Shown one piece after another: positions 12,101 to 17,867 of a stretch of 29,109 nt of DNA. Below the pieces are notes generated by a model. The model was given only the letters and a program-made list of their open reading frames with translations, was not told the origin of the DNA and did no database searches. How positions within the stretch are numbered: the stretch's first letter is position 1; each line of letters starts with the position of its first letter. A program made the position numbers and the translations under genes. The stretch is from Zelonia costaricensis (lineage: Eukaryota > Euglenozoa > Kinetoplastea > Trypanosomatida > Trypanosomatidae): the NCBI GenBank assembly GCA_030849075.1, contig JASAOO010003212.1, forward strand, positions 1 to 29,109, written 5' to 3'.

Positions 12101-15100
12101 AGTACCCTGACGGGCAGGGCGGCTGGCCGGGGTGCACGCTGACGGCGGCAGAGACGCCGTGGGCCTACCTGCGCAGCGTGCCCTCGTCGATGGCGCACCG
12201 CCTCACCGCAGATGGGAAGCCCTGCGCGCCTGGCAGCGCCACCCCCTCCTCCTCGATCCTCACCGTCACCACCAAGTCACTCAAGCCGGCCATCCTGCAC
12301 GCAACGGTGAAGGCCGTGTGCGACGCCCTGCTCGGCATCGCCGGCAGCGGGCGGCGCGGCGGCGCCATTCCTGCCGCTGAGCGGGCGGCGGCGTCGCTGC
12401 TGGATGCGCGGGTGTTGGCCTTCCTCATCCAGCAGAGCAGCGCCCGCTCCAGCGAGGACGACTGCGTGCACTTCGTCCACATCCTCACGGCGGTGCTTCG
12501 GCTGTGGCGTGCCATGCCGCGGGTGCAGCCGCATGACCAGGTGCCGCTCGCCATGGCGATGTCGCACCTCAACATCCCCCTGTGCAGCATCATCCAGCAC
12601 GTCAACACCGACACCGACCTCGGCTCCCTCGTCTCCGCTTCCACCGGCACGTACAGCCCGTACGTGCAGGGCCTGCTCAGCCTCCTCGTCGTGGCCGTGC
12701 ACGTCGACTGCGCGTGGGCGGGGCAGACGTACCTGGAGCAGCTGCAGAGCCGCTGGCGCTGCCTCTGGGCGATGTGGCGCCGCGCCGTCGTGCACCGCCC
12801 CCTCGACCCCGCTGATCCGCGGCGGCGGCCCATGCTGACGGCCGCCACCACCGGCGTGAAGGGCGTCGCGGCAACGCTGCCGGCGAGCCGGGCTCGCGAC
12901 GGCAACACTGTTGCGGACATGGCCGCGGCCGCGACGGCAGCAGCCGAGGCGTGCGGCAGCGCGTACCGCGAGCTCTTTGGCGCCCCCTCGGCCTCCGCGG
13001 CGGCGCGTCGCCGGCTGATGGGCGCCACGCCGAGCAGCGACGACGTCGACTCCCTTGAGCGGTCCGTGACCCACACGCCGGCACCGCCGGACATCAGTGG
13101 CGGCAGCTCAAGGGGCGGCGAAGAGGAGGAGGCGTACACGGACGACGTGCCGCGCGTGGTGGAGCTCGTAGCGGTGCAGCCCACCGTCGCCTCGCCCATC
13201 ACCACCACCACCGCCGCCTTGGACGCATCGCCCTTCTCGCTGAAGTCGGAGCGCACGGACGTGCCCGCAACGCTCGCCTCGCAGCAGTCGCAGCCGCAGC
13301 AGAGCGCCGCCGCCGTCCGGCCGTTGCCAAGCGGTGTCACACGCAAGGGGAACGGCTTGTGGGTGGTGCGCGCCGGCGGCGGCGGCAAAGGTGGCGGTGC
13401 GGGTGGTGCTGGCGGTGGCGGCGGGGACGAGTCGAACCCGTTCGCCACCCGCGACGGTGGCACCCGCGGCGGGGCCACGACGGTGCGCAGCTCCGTCGGC
13501 TTCACCAGCGGCGTTGTGTACTGGGAGGTGTACGTGGCGAACATCAGCCGCGCCGAGCACACGGCCACGGCGCTGGGTGGGGCGATCCGGCTGACCTCGA
13601 ACATCGTGGTGGGGGCGGCGACGCAGCGGTGCGTGCCGCCGTCGCAGCCCGCCGGCGGCGCGGGCAGCGGCGAGGGCCGCGACGGCTTCCTCGGCGGCGA
13701 CGGGGAGTCGTGGGGCTTCGACGGTGGGCGGGCGCTGCGGTGCTGCCGCGGCTACGCGGTCGAGTCGAGCTCGCGCACCCGGTGGAAGATGGACGACGTC
13801 GTCGGTTTCGTGCTCGACCTGCGGCAGAACAAGCTGTGCTGCCTGCACAACGGCCGCCTCGTGTCCGAGTTCAGTGACACGTTCCTGTCAGACGAGCAGC
13901 GCGCTGCGCACGTCGCGGTCTTCCCCGTGATCACGTGCACAGGAGAGGCGAGCTGCGAGGTGAACTTCGGCGCCACAGGCTTCGCGACGACGCCGCCGCC
14001 CGGGTGCCTGCCGGTCGACCTCTCCATCTTCGTCAGCGAGGAGGCGTGCCGTGTGTGGAAGGTGGTGCTGGCGGACGAGCTGAGCGCGACTTCTGCAGGC
14101 GCCGCCGGACGGGCCGGGCGGTCAAGCCGCCTGCCGCTCGCCCACCCCGCGCTGCCTGTTGTGGGCCGGCACCTGACGCGCTACACGCAGGGCCGGCAGG
14201 GGCCGCTCGACGTCGCCCTCCTCTGCCTCGACGGCAACGCGAAGCTGCTCAGCGCGCGGGAGTGCAAGACAGAGGAGGCGGCCAGTCTCGTCGTCGGCAG
14301 CGTCGCCGTGTCGACGGGCCGCTGGTACTTCGAGGTCGTCCTGCCCGCCGAGCCCAACTTCAGCGTGGGCTGGTACGCGTGCAAGGCGCTGGAGGAGCAG
14401 GGCGGCGGCGGCGGTGGGGGTGCTGGTCGCGGCGCCGGCTTCGCGGGGTTGATGGGGGGCAACGGCGGCGGTGCAGGGGGCGCCGGCGGTGCGGGCGGGG
14501 CCACCGGAGCGGGCGGCGGTGGGGCCGGCGGTGGCGGCGGGGCGGGTGGGGCCGCGGGCGGGGCAGCCACGGACGGTGCCGGCGGCCTCGCGTCGCCATC
14601 GTCGCCGGCGCGTGCGCAGCTCGGCAACGACGGGGCCTCGTGGGCACTCGACGCGGGCCGCATGATGGCGCGGCACAACCGTCACCAGGTCAGCCTCGCC
14701 CGCCGCTCGTGGAAGTGCGGGGACGTGATTGGGTGCCTGCTCGACTGCGACGCCGGCACCGTGAGCTTCAGCGTCAATGGGGAGTTTCTCAAGCCCACGC
14801 ACGGCGGCAGCGGCACTGGTGCGGGGGTCGGGCGTGGTGGGCCCGTGGGTGGCAGCGGGATGCCGCGGCTCACCTCCGAGGTCTTCGACACAGCAACCAC
14901 CACCGTGGCGCCGTCCACCTCCTCGTCGTCCCCGTCGCCCGCCCCGGCACCTGCGGCCGCGGTGCTCTTCAGCGAGGTGCACACGCGCGAGACGCGCGGG
15001 CTCGTGCCGGCGATCCTGCTCGAGCCCAAAGCCTCGCTGGTCTGTCTCTGGAACGAGGACGAGCTGCTGTACCCGCCGCCCGCCAGCTTTGGCGGCTACC

Positions 15101-17490
15101 GCGCACTGGGCGGTGCGGGGGCGGTGCGGGGGGCGCTGGTGGAGACGGTGACCTCCAGCGACCGTCACCCCCCGCCATCGGGCACGTCGAAGCCGCAGCA
15201 GCAGCGGGCGGGGCGCCGGGCCGATGTGTCTACCGCCGCCGTCGATGCCGCGGCACTGCAGCGTCTGCTGCACTACGCCAGCAAGGTGCAGGAGCTCCAC
15301 CCTACCAGCCTGCGCAGCTACACGATGCCCTCGCTCTTCGCTACGCAGGAGAGCGATGGGCGCGGCGCCAGCCCCGACGTGGCCTCGCCCGCGTCGTCGC
15401 CGCACGAGCGCGACCTCGCGGCGGCCGTGACGCCCAGCCGCGCCGTTTCGCAGCGCCAGCAGCAGCGCGACTTGTGTACCGCGAGCGGCCTGAGCGCCGC
15501 CGCCCTGCCGGCCCACAGGATGGCGCTGCTGTTTTTCGGTCACCTCGCCGCCCTCCTCCACCCCTTCGCCCACGCCGCGGCGCTGCCGGGCACCGCCGAG
15601 GACGCCCCACTGGGCAGCGGGTGGGCGCTGACGGCGCTGCAGGGGACGCTGCGGGAGTGCCAGCGCTACACCCCGCCGTGGACGGCGCTGCGGGTGCTGC
15701 AGTGGTCGCTCGACGCGTCCAACGGGGCCGGCGACGCCGTGCGGCTCAACGTGAACCGCCGCAAGGCGCTGACGGTGGTGCGCGACAGTACCGCCTCGGC
15801 CGTGCGCCGGCTGCGTGACAGCCTCTTTGGGCAGGTCTACCAGCTGCTGGCCAGCAAGCCGCCGGCGCTCTTCACGACCAACAAGAAGCTGTGGACAGTC
15901 GCCTTCTACGGCGAGGGCGCCGACGACGTCGGCGGGCCGTACCGCGAGTGCCTCACGCAGATGTGCGCCGAGCTCATGGGCACGTCGCTCGCCCTCTTCC
16001 TGCCGAGCGCGAACATGGCGAGCGAGCTGGGGGAGGTGCGCGACGGCTACGTGATCAACCCTGTGTGCGCGCCGCCGCTGGAGCTGCACATGTACCGCTT
16101 TCTCGGACGCCTCATGGGCGGCTGCCTGCGCGGTGGCGAGCCCCTCTCCCTATACCTGCCCAGCGCGCTGTGGAAGCTCCTCGTGGGCGACGAGGCGGAC
16201 GACACGGACTTGGCGCGGCTCGACGCCGCCACCCTGCACGCCCTCGAGTACGTCGAGCAGCTCGCGGGGGCGCCGAGCGCGGGGGGCGTGGCACGCAACA
16301 CGAGCGACGCAGAGCGCAACGCGGAGCTCGCCGAGCTGTGCCCAGGCGGCTTCACCCTCTTGAACGACGCCGGCGTCGAGGAGGAGCTCGTGCCAAATGG
16401 CGCGCAGGTGCCCGTGACGGTGGCGAACGCAGGCCTCTACGTGCGGCTGGTGCGGGAGCGCAAGCTGTACGGCACGGCCGCGGCCCAGCGGCGTGCGCTG
16501 CAGCAGGGCTTCCACGAGGTGGTGCCGCTCTGCAGCGTGTCGGGCCTCAAGTGGTACGAGCTGGAGGAGCTCGTCTGCGGGCAGTGCGACTACGACCCCG
16601 ACGCGCTGCTCGATGCGGCGCGGTACGAGGGGCTCTCCGCCACCGACCCGCGCATCGGCTTCCTGCGACGCGTACTGCGCGGCTTCACGCGGCACCAGCG
16701 CGCCCTCTTCATGCGCTTCGTCAGCGGACGTGAGCGGCTGCCGCCGGGGATGCACCTCAAGATCATGCCGGACGACGCCGCACGTGCGCCGGCGATGCCG
16801 CCCTTGACCCCGTCGCAGTTGCAGTCCAACCCGCTCTCGCAGGAGCACACGCCCCCGCCCTCGTCCTCCCGTGGCCCTGCAGGTGGGCCGGCGATGACGC
16901 CGCAGCCGCCACCCCCGAGCAGCGATCTGCGTCGCGGCGGCCCCTTCCAGCGCCACAACGCCGTAGCCCAGAGCCGCACGAGCAGCAGCACGACGAGCAT
17001 TACGCTGCCCCCATCACCGCCGCAGCTCGGCTTCACCCCGCCGCCCGCGCAGCTCCTCTCGCGGCAGGTGCCACCGCCGGCGTTGCAGCCCGGGCAGCTC
17101 CAGCCCGATCTTCTCAGCGCCACATCCACCGCTGTGGGCGGCGGCCCGTCACGCGGCGCAGCCCGCCAGCCAACGACGCCGCGCGGCACGGAGCGGGAGA
17201 CGGCAGCGGGCGGCGGCGCTGGCGGCGGCGGCGTGGACGCGCCGGTGCAGTACGACGACTCGCGTCTGCCGCACGCCTCGACGTGCTTCTACTGGCTGCG
17301 GCTCCCGTGTTACAGCTCCGCCGCCGTCATGGCCCAGAAGCTGCTGTTTGCGATCGAGCAGTGCGTCGACATCGACGCTGACTTCCGCGTGCACGACACG
17401 GACGTGGCGCAGCAGGAGGTGGGGCCGACGCTGGCGCGGGTCAGCAGCGATGAGGACGACCTCTTCGAGGACTTCTCGCACCTGCGATGA
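193..17490 (+). CDS. Giant HECT-domain E3 ubiquitin-protein ligase with SPRY and ConA/LamG-like domains (5765 aa)
   Basis: E3 ligase that would take ubiquitin from an E2 onto its own cysteine and pass it to substrates, probably in the cytosol. Seen in order: a SPRY-like domain (about residues 65-205), a ConA/LamG-like domain (905-1075), a second LamG-like region (3440-3700), SPRY-like domains at about 4430-4600 and 4674-4963, and HECT from about 5185 to the end. The HECT domain shows GGPYREC near the start of the N-lobe and LPHASTCFYWLRLPCYSS at the active site, with catalytic Cys5698. Long stretches between domains are probably helical-repeat scaffold, broken by Gly- and Ser-rich linkers. 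The HECT sequence resembles large HERC1/HERC2/HECTD4-type ligases, but I see no RCC1 repeats. Oddities are a P/S/G/Q-rich insertion (5529-5686) before the catalytic loop and an acidic C-terminus. The ATG at 193 is the first after two candidate splice acceptors. The family call is secure; substrates are unknown. Confidence 0.93.
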   Translation: MDQLSSLYVRMASGAHSQLHNPASVMGFVDQMQSRMEKSSAPRKNYLIDPSTPHSDTVIAESSALKPSVGWVTLQVTEGIRRGTHEWGIKIEHHGESNDGSGLMLGIVPKNFTKYDTFISQGGGWCLSRAGKFYGHWRRTDTGGGVLTFGTGDRIVLTLDYDAAVMTVRVGEKTVVGELSGLTMEVFPAISLHYRHQHVRFDHHAVRETAAQHLPWLQRQTFPFAPAFLALSHGEVQRLPLNSYLFSSIFQRHASADWGSGGAGDGSSVAATLLDGNSDGGRPSLSSMVNAERKDAAGAGGGGSSAAALAAVRHAEQRAMRLYTSSEAAAARLTVLSRAFAAVRRYVAVVPGKSRFLAPHVTAEYLRQRLYSAARESSVGGSGGGALTTSGSGGGLSGSGYGGGAMGGGSGGGGAVASLRVADAAGYDAALNCGAVIVVHLFIRAVAGGQALATPLVHSFRDYLLSLPIFSLVEHDGPGSGGSLGAVGGGGGGGGGGGAGGYGGFGGSGAARSALAPDTVQLAVDHIVQLVESSLELAEPAEGRPRSSVAGASAAPNTATAPPSPTTPTVAPLTAALLEVALLLALQRGLVSEVLRVSRYLLRVPGSLFSAPLVQWLSRHAAGLTPQQALPDVGRALKRACEDPSAFVATPVDPVTTVLSVAYGMAATLFVHTADGLTKYGPSATAAPYLLVAETRQPAAYCVGSAASSMAITHTRVLLLTDRMAAEEVALVVYGLQLDALQVLRWADMHSAWPRSPDAHPQLVNATEDRLLVVFEVRAPQQVSPARALNGAAAAAGTPASAVTHSGLARHSTTTNPIGTAATTAGAMGSSSGGGPASSSAAATAAVEGAVTVLCFNAATAASLAAAPLWTRALHAATTSADLSLHRCLALRKPSLVDLGSPEEHLTVAGGQVTVELWVQFLDKEDAATLYQHGDRSTNGEVFLELTKSEGAYCIRGGYRHETRGSCLVSAPLPPTAESRPFHIGLVFNGRWRLFFDGEEVAGNRQGPHVSLDSPKQRWTVGANCTCMLTGLRVWRLGRTAREISRDYRRSLVGDEPGLVTQLFFNEKSGNVVFNYVHNVKACHAVCTGSVAHVACDAHPWRSYGAATPKSAAADGTASSPSPPDEAPACARLHEWRDLALSTCCATRHALLVSTPVGEDSPYALREGGHVLMFFDLATGAADHSLFFLTRRSPVRHMMRADPLGRLWELFEVDAGLVKGEQEASYLLSLLGNAGAAPPRSRERVLAVAPLPLMEDEEALDTLGALAGQEEGGGDDEGVDGMGGDDRAPATAAATAAEAAGSAAQPAAHSLASLSSLAVLVTHPSAPVSFGAVAVWLLKLLALHAEADPGGVQALFSPLADDVGRRCVAEVQLILTEHFRVVKSNNARRAMALKSSVSWVVVAAALRVLLRLVRRARAFGLHPTPLGLTVVREGGEADGAGAAGDGLLSPNGQVFKATMTLLLRELHASSLRRRASSSVMRSRRIVVAAGGGGGGSGSTFTVDDADAAAAAASSASVDSATLLGLLGDIINEEGLTLSPDVVALARTTTIEGVELFLPDVRHRARLLRDLLRASSGTAVASSPNGSGGGGGTVASRASMASLPAAEERVPAMEVLLDAVAQSFTTVLAAAPLVSAGDDGPLSAEPGSAAALTELCGTLRTLLEESSVQWRRIWTAPGGAARPTRKFAAFATSLSEAIASLQLLLLSACQGSRWEVALTQMYASGGTGPASRTTDTSNEGAGRVGEGTGGAVVGGVGGVGGGVGGAGGLAAGVAGAGGVGASNGGAAVGGAAGTVVGSPDGVAAAALDLQRLCFSQAAAYHPCVRAYYEALFESTEACLLLCVQMQAGSPRHGSPLTQPIGDTHRRGTTCGGDAAAGAPASLAVVLSSLAPTFVNAPLHTALSAIPLVLAAEDAEWFLSRLEQLLGLCETLLDRIGLPTRHNSDADMYASATPSAAAVTSSSAGGGNTTAARRLVCSLREAVFYASVWVAAFLFNSTAVSSSRVNTDAVRRRLGLASVTTTPTTQRQTAKLTGHAALVAAAAAAAGLGDVLVASSAAVDAELARFWGHPLLEGGLCTGADPAATATATAAGSRARFMGQLTKNTAYWTAKQAMLDPLAAKSHPALGPLITSMAAAVLHLSALPLQELPAPRVEQLMCAAMRRLSRPVRTELLSRRTSGEEDAPDAVGEVRGRSRSISTPRSMSRAEALGQVLAELQQRCELLLQVRPCTELWAVDDALLAISTVPAGESEDGGVAGQRQLSSAAATSSRPRASPLRGESTATASTTAKTASGAPAKMQAAVRACARRRLRFRAHAASHPSWTLQAATQLVTSVVLSQHVDAEALRGGLQQRVALAGLRRTGIEHLFRLVQRAPYSAESAAQLLSGQARGAQTHYEDGIGGCDGAYVAQIRRVLFDLVRWSMTDMPTLLPTGTTRGSGGAGVSLAVTSPAAVLCSLLDRSWRPRDLALFVQLRVVPTMMETYVSLFVTARRGDDGDDGVEDGGGESSVAGTDAVTGGHRRLSSVELRRVHLTERQHRDQVVAAQQARRTSKSALVTAITLNRAGSGAVQGPAAGSDAAMQQTVQEAMQARVWQCLRNLALQATAMLTADRVAHLSRVEQSAVMTFLAGQLAAIEGELRRCRDVLARAVRETPTLLAQAGDAAVVEPLVTVQDQVDLLLSFLAAVAGTLSTPSVSVPITAPASTRPTHGTPSAPATTVSDAEGEGGLDSAALFVSTPLSTVCATISQTLLELVFLDLLHARTVSAEAGVGCVVRDAAACARVAALLLCRCQPAVVRLVTAAAAGAWKDMYASPVFVAVPPAAPSSLDAGHPCLQTWLDLATYALATSGVSRTTQHVLHGFRRLLHQPAWAAELQGFVSVYQRLVHSYAASVRRSCIGGSAEVGSGNSGERKAGELSLDVATRGRELHAVQLYVWAAVLGGQVLAPPTSPGAAVTFVSERDGAQATSACLVEVDTSAPSAGSQGSGTPDAVGSAAAAAASVTGRRVCGSSHQLSKVAAAGVAEGERVRGLIVVPTDTAERGGGGEEVSLSPHQLFLPPWEEATVVPPYPGLVADFIVPALQHCVPLLGEKLEATAAFSGFELTYMITLMHLTAGVTRARPDLARQLIDSGAMQPIRQHALQGMVRLPFPIKALREWGALVAARAAEGAAERIYAEAEYGALASGDDGGAAAAARTGGSASLAAALAAVSASDTSRLAGGARSSYPGAAGSLATAPSQAASSTSHARSVHGVSEALLGGLRAMSSPPPSTGSYQASFLSGFAPPPPASSSSSAPPMGGGGGGGASSANAGTATSTSGSYLRDSGEYGLSRLARSLGVFGGAYSGSSGGGTGAGAPPSSVAGGGGGAGGGAGGSTPQVRATAGVSVTTILSGGAAGGGVSSRMPPRTEVGGGAPMFVSFPMWPAHEGEAAAATLEVVPSRPGVHFPVWEDGFAIELAVLLSDGDMYPAMGDALSVPCSWPRHGSAVGGGGGGGGSAPAPAAEFPLLTLYTAALSSGSSGEPVPFLQLSVLENALTVVVTLPRSPDGSGGGAGTEGKPPLRCTARRTLRREDWYHCMHVSVMCNAQSLAISRNGEMSSVEWGGVAGVGRHVEVLLRKEGAISKVVLGRLATAASASVPPTRVVDGPMALVGGVRLWSTSVLRTSLRVVAELVARDRALQSIGLHENVCYLDLKEGTGAVVESADAQRQYRGVLGGAVRWAAEPLPLGFYPSIELNTGHARAGVAAPLASSTRMPRSTMAAFVDALSPFYYERFGGDVLWSLLAHVARFATVTALEVGMSPAYALHCMACAAAAPSPGEPCFDPRRVLDPAQKVLHQLFRLFQFHDGGYLPNAHEQLIHGIVQRLVEVFAAADTDEAAPAASPSPLCELVADTSVLLRQVRRDDGEVFVVEVPPPSNTAATAATASLTSSVPVVTPPMVLPLAFTNGGTGVLTFDAKYRNMEQATVYKDMELKNVLAKYPDGQGGWPGCTLTAAETPWAYLRSVPSSMAHRLTADGKPCAPGSATPSSSILTVTTKSLKPAILHATVKAVCDALLGIAGSGRRGGAIPAAERAAASLLDARVLAFLIQQSSARSSEDDCVHFVHILTAVLRLWRAMPRVQPHDQVPLAMAMSHLNIPLCSIIQHVNTDTDLGSLVSASTGTYSPYVQGLLSLLVVAVHVDCAWAGQTYLEQLQSRWRCLWAMWRRAVVHRPLDPADPRRRPMLTAATTGVKGVAATLPASRARDGNTVADMAAAATAAAEACGSAYRELFGAPSASAAARRRLMGATPSSDDVDSLERSVTHTPAPPDISGGSSRGGEEEEAYTDDVPRVVELVAVQPTVASPITTTTAALDASPFSLKSERTDVPATLASQQSQPQQSAAAVRPLPSGVTRKGNGLWVVRAGGGGKGGGAGGAGGGGGDESNPFATRDGGTRGGATTVRSSVGFTSGVVYWEVYVANISRAEHTATALGGAIRLTSNIVVGAATQRCVPPSQPAGGAGSGEGRDGFLGGDGESWGFDGGRALRCCRGYAVESSSRTRWKMDDVVGFVLDLRQNKLCCLHNGRLVSEFSDTFLSDEQRAAHVAVFPVITCTGEASCEVNFGATGFATTPPPGCLPVDLSIFVSEEACRVWKVVLADELSATSAGAAGRAGRSSRLPLAHPALPVVGRHLTRYTQGRQGPLDVALLCLDGNAKLLSARECKTEEAASLVVGSVAVSTGRWYFEVVLPAEPNFSVGWYACKALEEQGGGGGGGAGRGAGFAGLMGGNGGGAGGAGGAGGATGAGGGGAGGGGGAGGAAGGAATDGAGGLASPSSPARAQLGNDGASWALDAGRMMARHNRHQVSLARRSWKCGDVIGCLLDCDAGTVSFSVNGEFLKPTHGGSGTGAGVGRGGPVGGSGMPRLTSEVFDTATTTVAPSTSSSSPSPAPAPAAAVLFSEVHTRETRGLVPAILLEPKASLVCLWNEDELLYPPPASFGGYRALGGAGAVRGALVETVTSSDRHPPPSGTSKPQQQRAGRRADVSTAAVDAAALQRLLHYASKVQELHPTSLRSYTMPSLFATQESDGRGASPDVASPASSPHERDLAAAVTPSRAVSQRQQQRDLCTASGLSAAALPAHRMALLFFGHLAALLHPFAHAAALPGTAEDAPLGSGWALTALQGTLRECQRYTPPWTALRVLQWSLDASNGAGDAVRLNVNRRKALTVVRDSTASAVRRLRDSLFGQVYQLLASKPPALFTTNKKLWTVAFYGEGADDVGGPYRECLTQMCAELMGTSLALFLPSANMASELGEVRDGYVINPVCAPPLELHMYRFLGRLMGGCLRGGEPLSLYLPSALWKLLVGDEADDTDLARLDAATLHALEYVEQLAGAPSAGGVARNTSDAERNAELAELCPGGFTLLNDAGVEEELVPNGAQVPVTVANAGLYVRLVRERKLYGTAAAQRRALQQGFHEVVPLCSVSGLKWYELEELVCGQCDYDPDALLDAARYEGLSATDPRIGFLRRVLRGFTRHQRALFMRFVSGRERLPPGMHLKIMPDDAARAPAMPPLTPSQLQSNPLSQEHTPPPSSSRGPAGGPAMTPQPPPPSSDLRRGGPFQRHNAVAQSRTSSSTTSITLPPSPPQLGFTPPPAQLLSRQVPPPALQPGQLQPDLLSATSTAVGGGPSRGAARQPTTPRGTERETAAGGGAGGGGVDAPVQYDDSRLPHASTCFYWLRLPCYSSAAVMAQKLLFAIEQCVDIDADFRVHDTDVAQQEVGPTLARVSSDEDDLFEDFSHLR
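397..807 (+). other. SPRY-like domain 1 (within HECT ligase)
   Basis: Residues about 69-205 of the giant ligase. The pattern VGWVTLQVTEGIRRGTHEWGI, then LGIVPKNF, then a GGGWCL segment, then a GDRIVLTLDYDAAVMTV strand pair follows the usual SPRY order: ligand-facing strands, W-containing core, then a 'hydrophobic region, defined by cell chemistry, short insert' hairpin. SPRY domains bind protein partners, so this may be a substrate-recognition module. The assignment comes from motif reading only. Confidence 0.6.
1651..1710 (+). repeat. Glycine-codon simple repeat in HECT gene
   Basis: GGN-rich stretch encoding a run of about 11 glycines followed by alternating Gly/Ala/Tyr (residues about 487-506). 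It is one of several in-frame Gly-rich linkers in the gene. Others lie near 5431-5560, 10201-10300, 10630-10670, 13370-13431 and 14401-14577. Confidence 0.8.
2905..3411 (+). other. Concanavalin A-like / LamG-like domain 1 (within HECT ligase)
   Basis: Residues about 905-1075. The stretch has the beta-sandwich signature of LamG/ConA-like folds: VTVELWVQF, then LYQHGD, LELTKSEGAYCIR, FHIGLVFNGRWRLFFDGEEV and a closing GLRVWRLGRTAREI strand. Such domains occur in other very large HECT ligases and usually mediate protein or glycan contacts. Flanking segments at about residues 640-800 and 1130-1215 are rich in short beta strands and could belong to a propeller-like structure, but this is only an impression. 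Confidence 0.6.
10507..11303 (+). other. LamG-like domain 2 (within HECT ligase)
   Basis: Residues about 3440-3700. The segment DGFAIELAVLL, an internal Gly-rich linker, then LQLSVLENALTVVVTL, WYHCMHVSVMCNAQSLAISRNG-like strands and GGVRLWSTSVLRTSLRV repeats the layout of the first LamG-like domain, including the final 'G-x-R-x-W' strand. It is more divergent and interrupted by low-complexity sequence, so the call is weaker. Confidence 0.45.
13486..13986 (+). other. SPRY-like domain 2 (within HECT ligase)
   Basis: Residues about 4430-4600. The order SVGFTSGVVYWEVYV, then a GESWGFDGG core, then DDVVGFVLDLRQNKLCCLHNG and the closing CEVNFGATGF strand is typical of SPRY/B30.2 domains: 'tsGxxYWEV', 'SWGxDg', 'GDxVGxxLDl', 'xxNFG'. 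It follows a glycine-rich linker at about residues 4393-4414. Confidence 0.75.
14212..15083 (+). other. SPRY-like domain 3, split by a glycine-rich insertion (within HECT ligase)
   Basis: Residues about 4674-4963. VSTGRWYFEVVLPAEPNFSVGW, then GASWALDAGR, then CGDVIGCLLDCDAGTVSFSVNG form a second clear SPRY pattern directly after domain 2. A run of about 60 residues, mainly Gly and Ala (about 4737-4796), separates the first strands from the SWALD core, and a Ser/Pro-rich segment precedes the closing strands. The tandem arrangement with domain 2 suggests a paired partner-binding surface. Confidence 0.7.
14401..14577 (+). repeat. Long Gly/Ala-rich low-complexity repeat inside SPRY-like domain 3
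   Basis: GGC/GGT/GGG/GCG codons run for about 177 nt without breaking frame. They encode mostly glycine with alanine (residues about 4737-4796). The codons vary at third positions, so this is not a pure recent microsatellite expansion. Confidence 0.8.
15745..17487 (+). other. HECT catalytic domain with intra-domain insertion
   Basis: Residues 5185-5765. N-lobe landmarks are LNVNRRKA, LWTVAFYGEGADDVGGPYREC, the FLGRLMGG helix, PLSLYLPSALWK and the YVRLVRERKLYG segment. C-lobe landmarks are the LCSVSGLKWYELEELVCG segment, FTRHQRALFMRFVSGRERLP and the catalytic loop with Cys5698. Between MHLKIMPDD (ends at 5528) and YDDSRLP (starts at 5687) lie about 158 residues rich in Pro, Ser, Gln and Gly, where the family normally has roughly 20. 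About 67 residues follow the catalytic Cys, ending in an acidic cluster, which is longer than the usual 30-40. Confidence 0.9.
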
Positions 17491-17803
17491 CGACGCCCCC
17501 GCAGCGCCGCCGTGGCTGCTGTTTGCTTTGGCACGATGTATGGAAATGCGAACTCCCTGATGTGCTCGTGAGCAGCCCGAGCTCTGCGCCTCCTCTTCTC
17601 TTCTCAGGCCCTGCGCCCACTCAGTCAAGTAAAAGGCAAAGGGGCCCACAACACTCACCTCCGTCCATGTGTGTGCGTGTGCGTGTGTCGTGGAGACGCG
17701 GACATGAATGACCTCGAGCGCGGTCCGTTGGCCTCGCCGTGTCCGGCCGCTCGCGCTCTCCGCGTCCCCCTCTCGCACTCTCCTGTAAAGGCTCCTTGCG
17801 TGT

Positions 17804-17867
17804 GTGGGAGGGAGGGAGTGGAGTGGAGTGGGGGGTGGGGGTAGCGTGCTGACGCCCCCCCCCCCCC
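17804..17867 (+). repeat. G-rich tract facing a C13 run (possible hairpin or G-quadruplex)
   Basis: Repeated GGGA and GGAGT units (17804-17829) lead into G6-T-G5 (17830-17841). A 13-nt spacer follows, then 13 consecutive C (17855-17867). The G and C runs could pair as an 11-bp stem with one T/C mismatch, and the G-rich side alone could form a quadruplex. Its position suggests the HECT 3' UTR. Confidence 0.6.
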
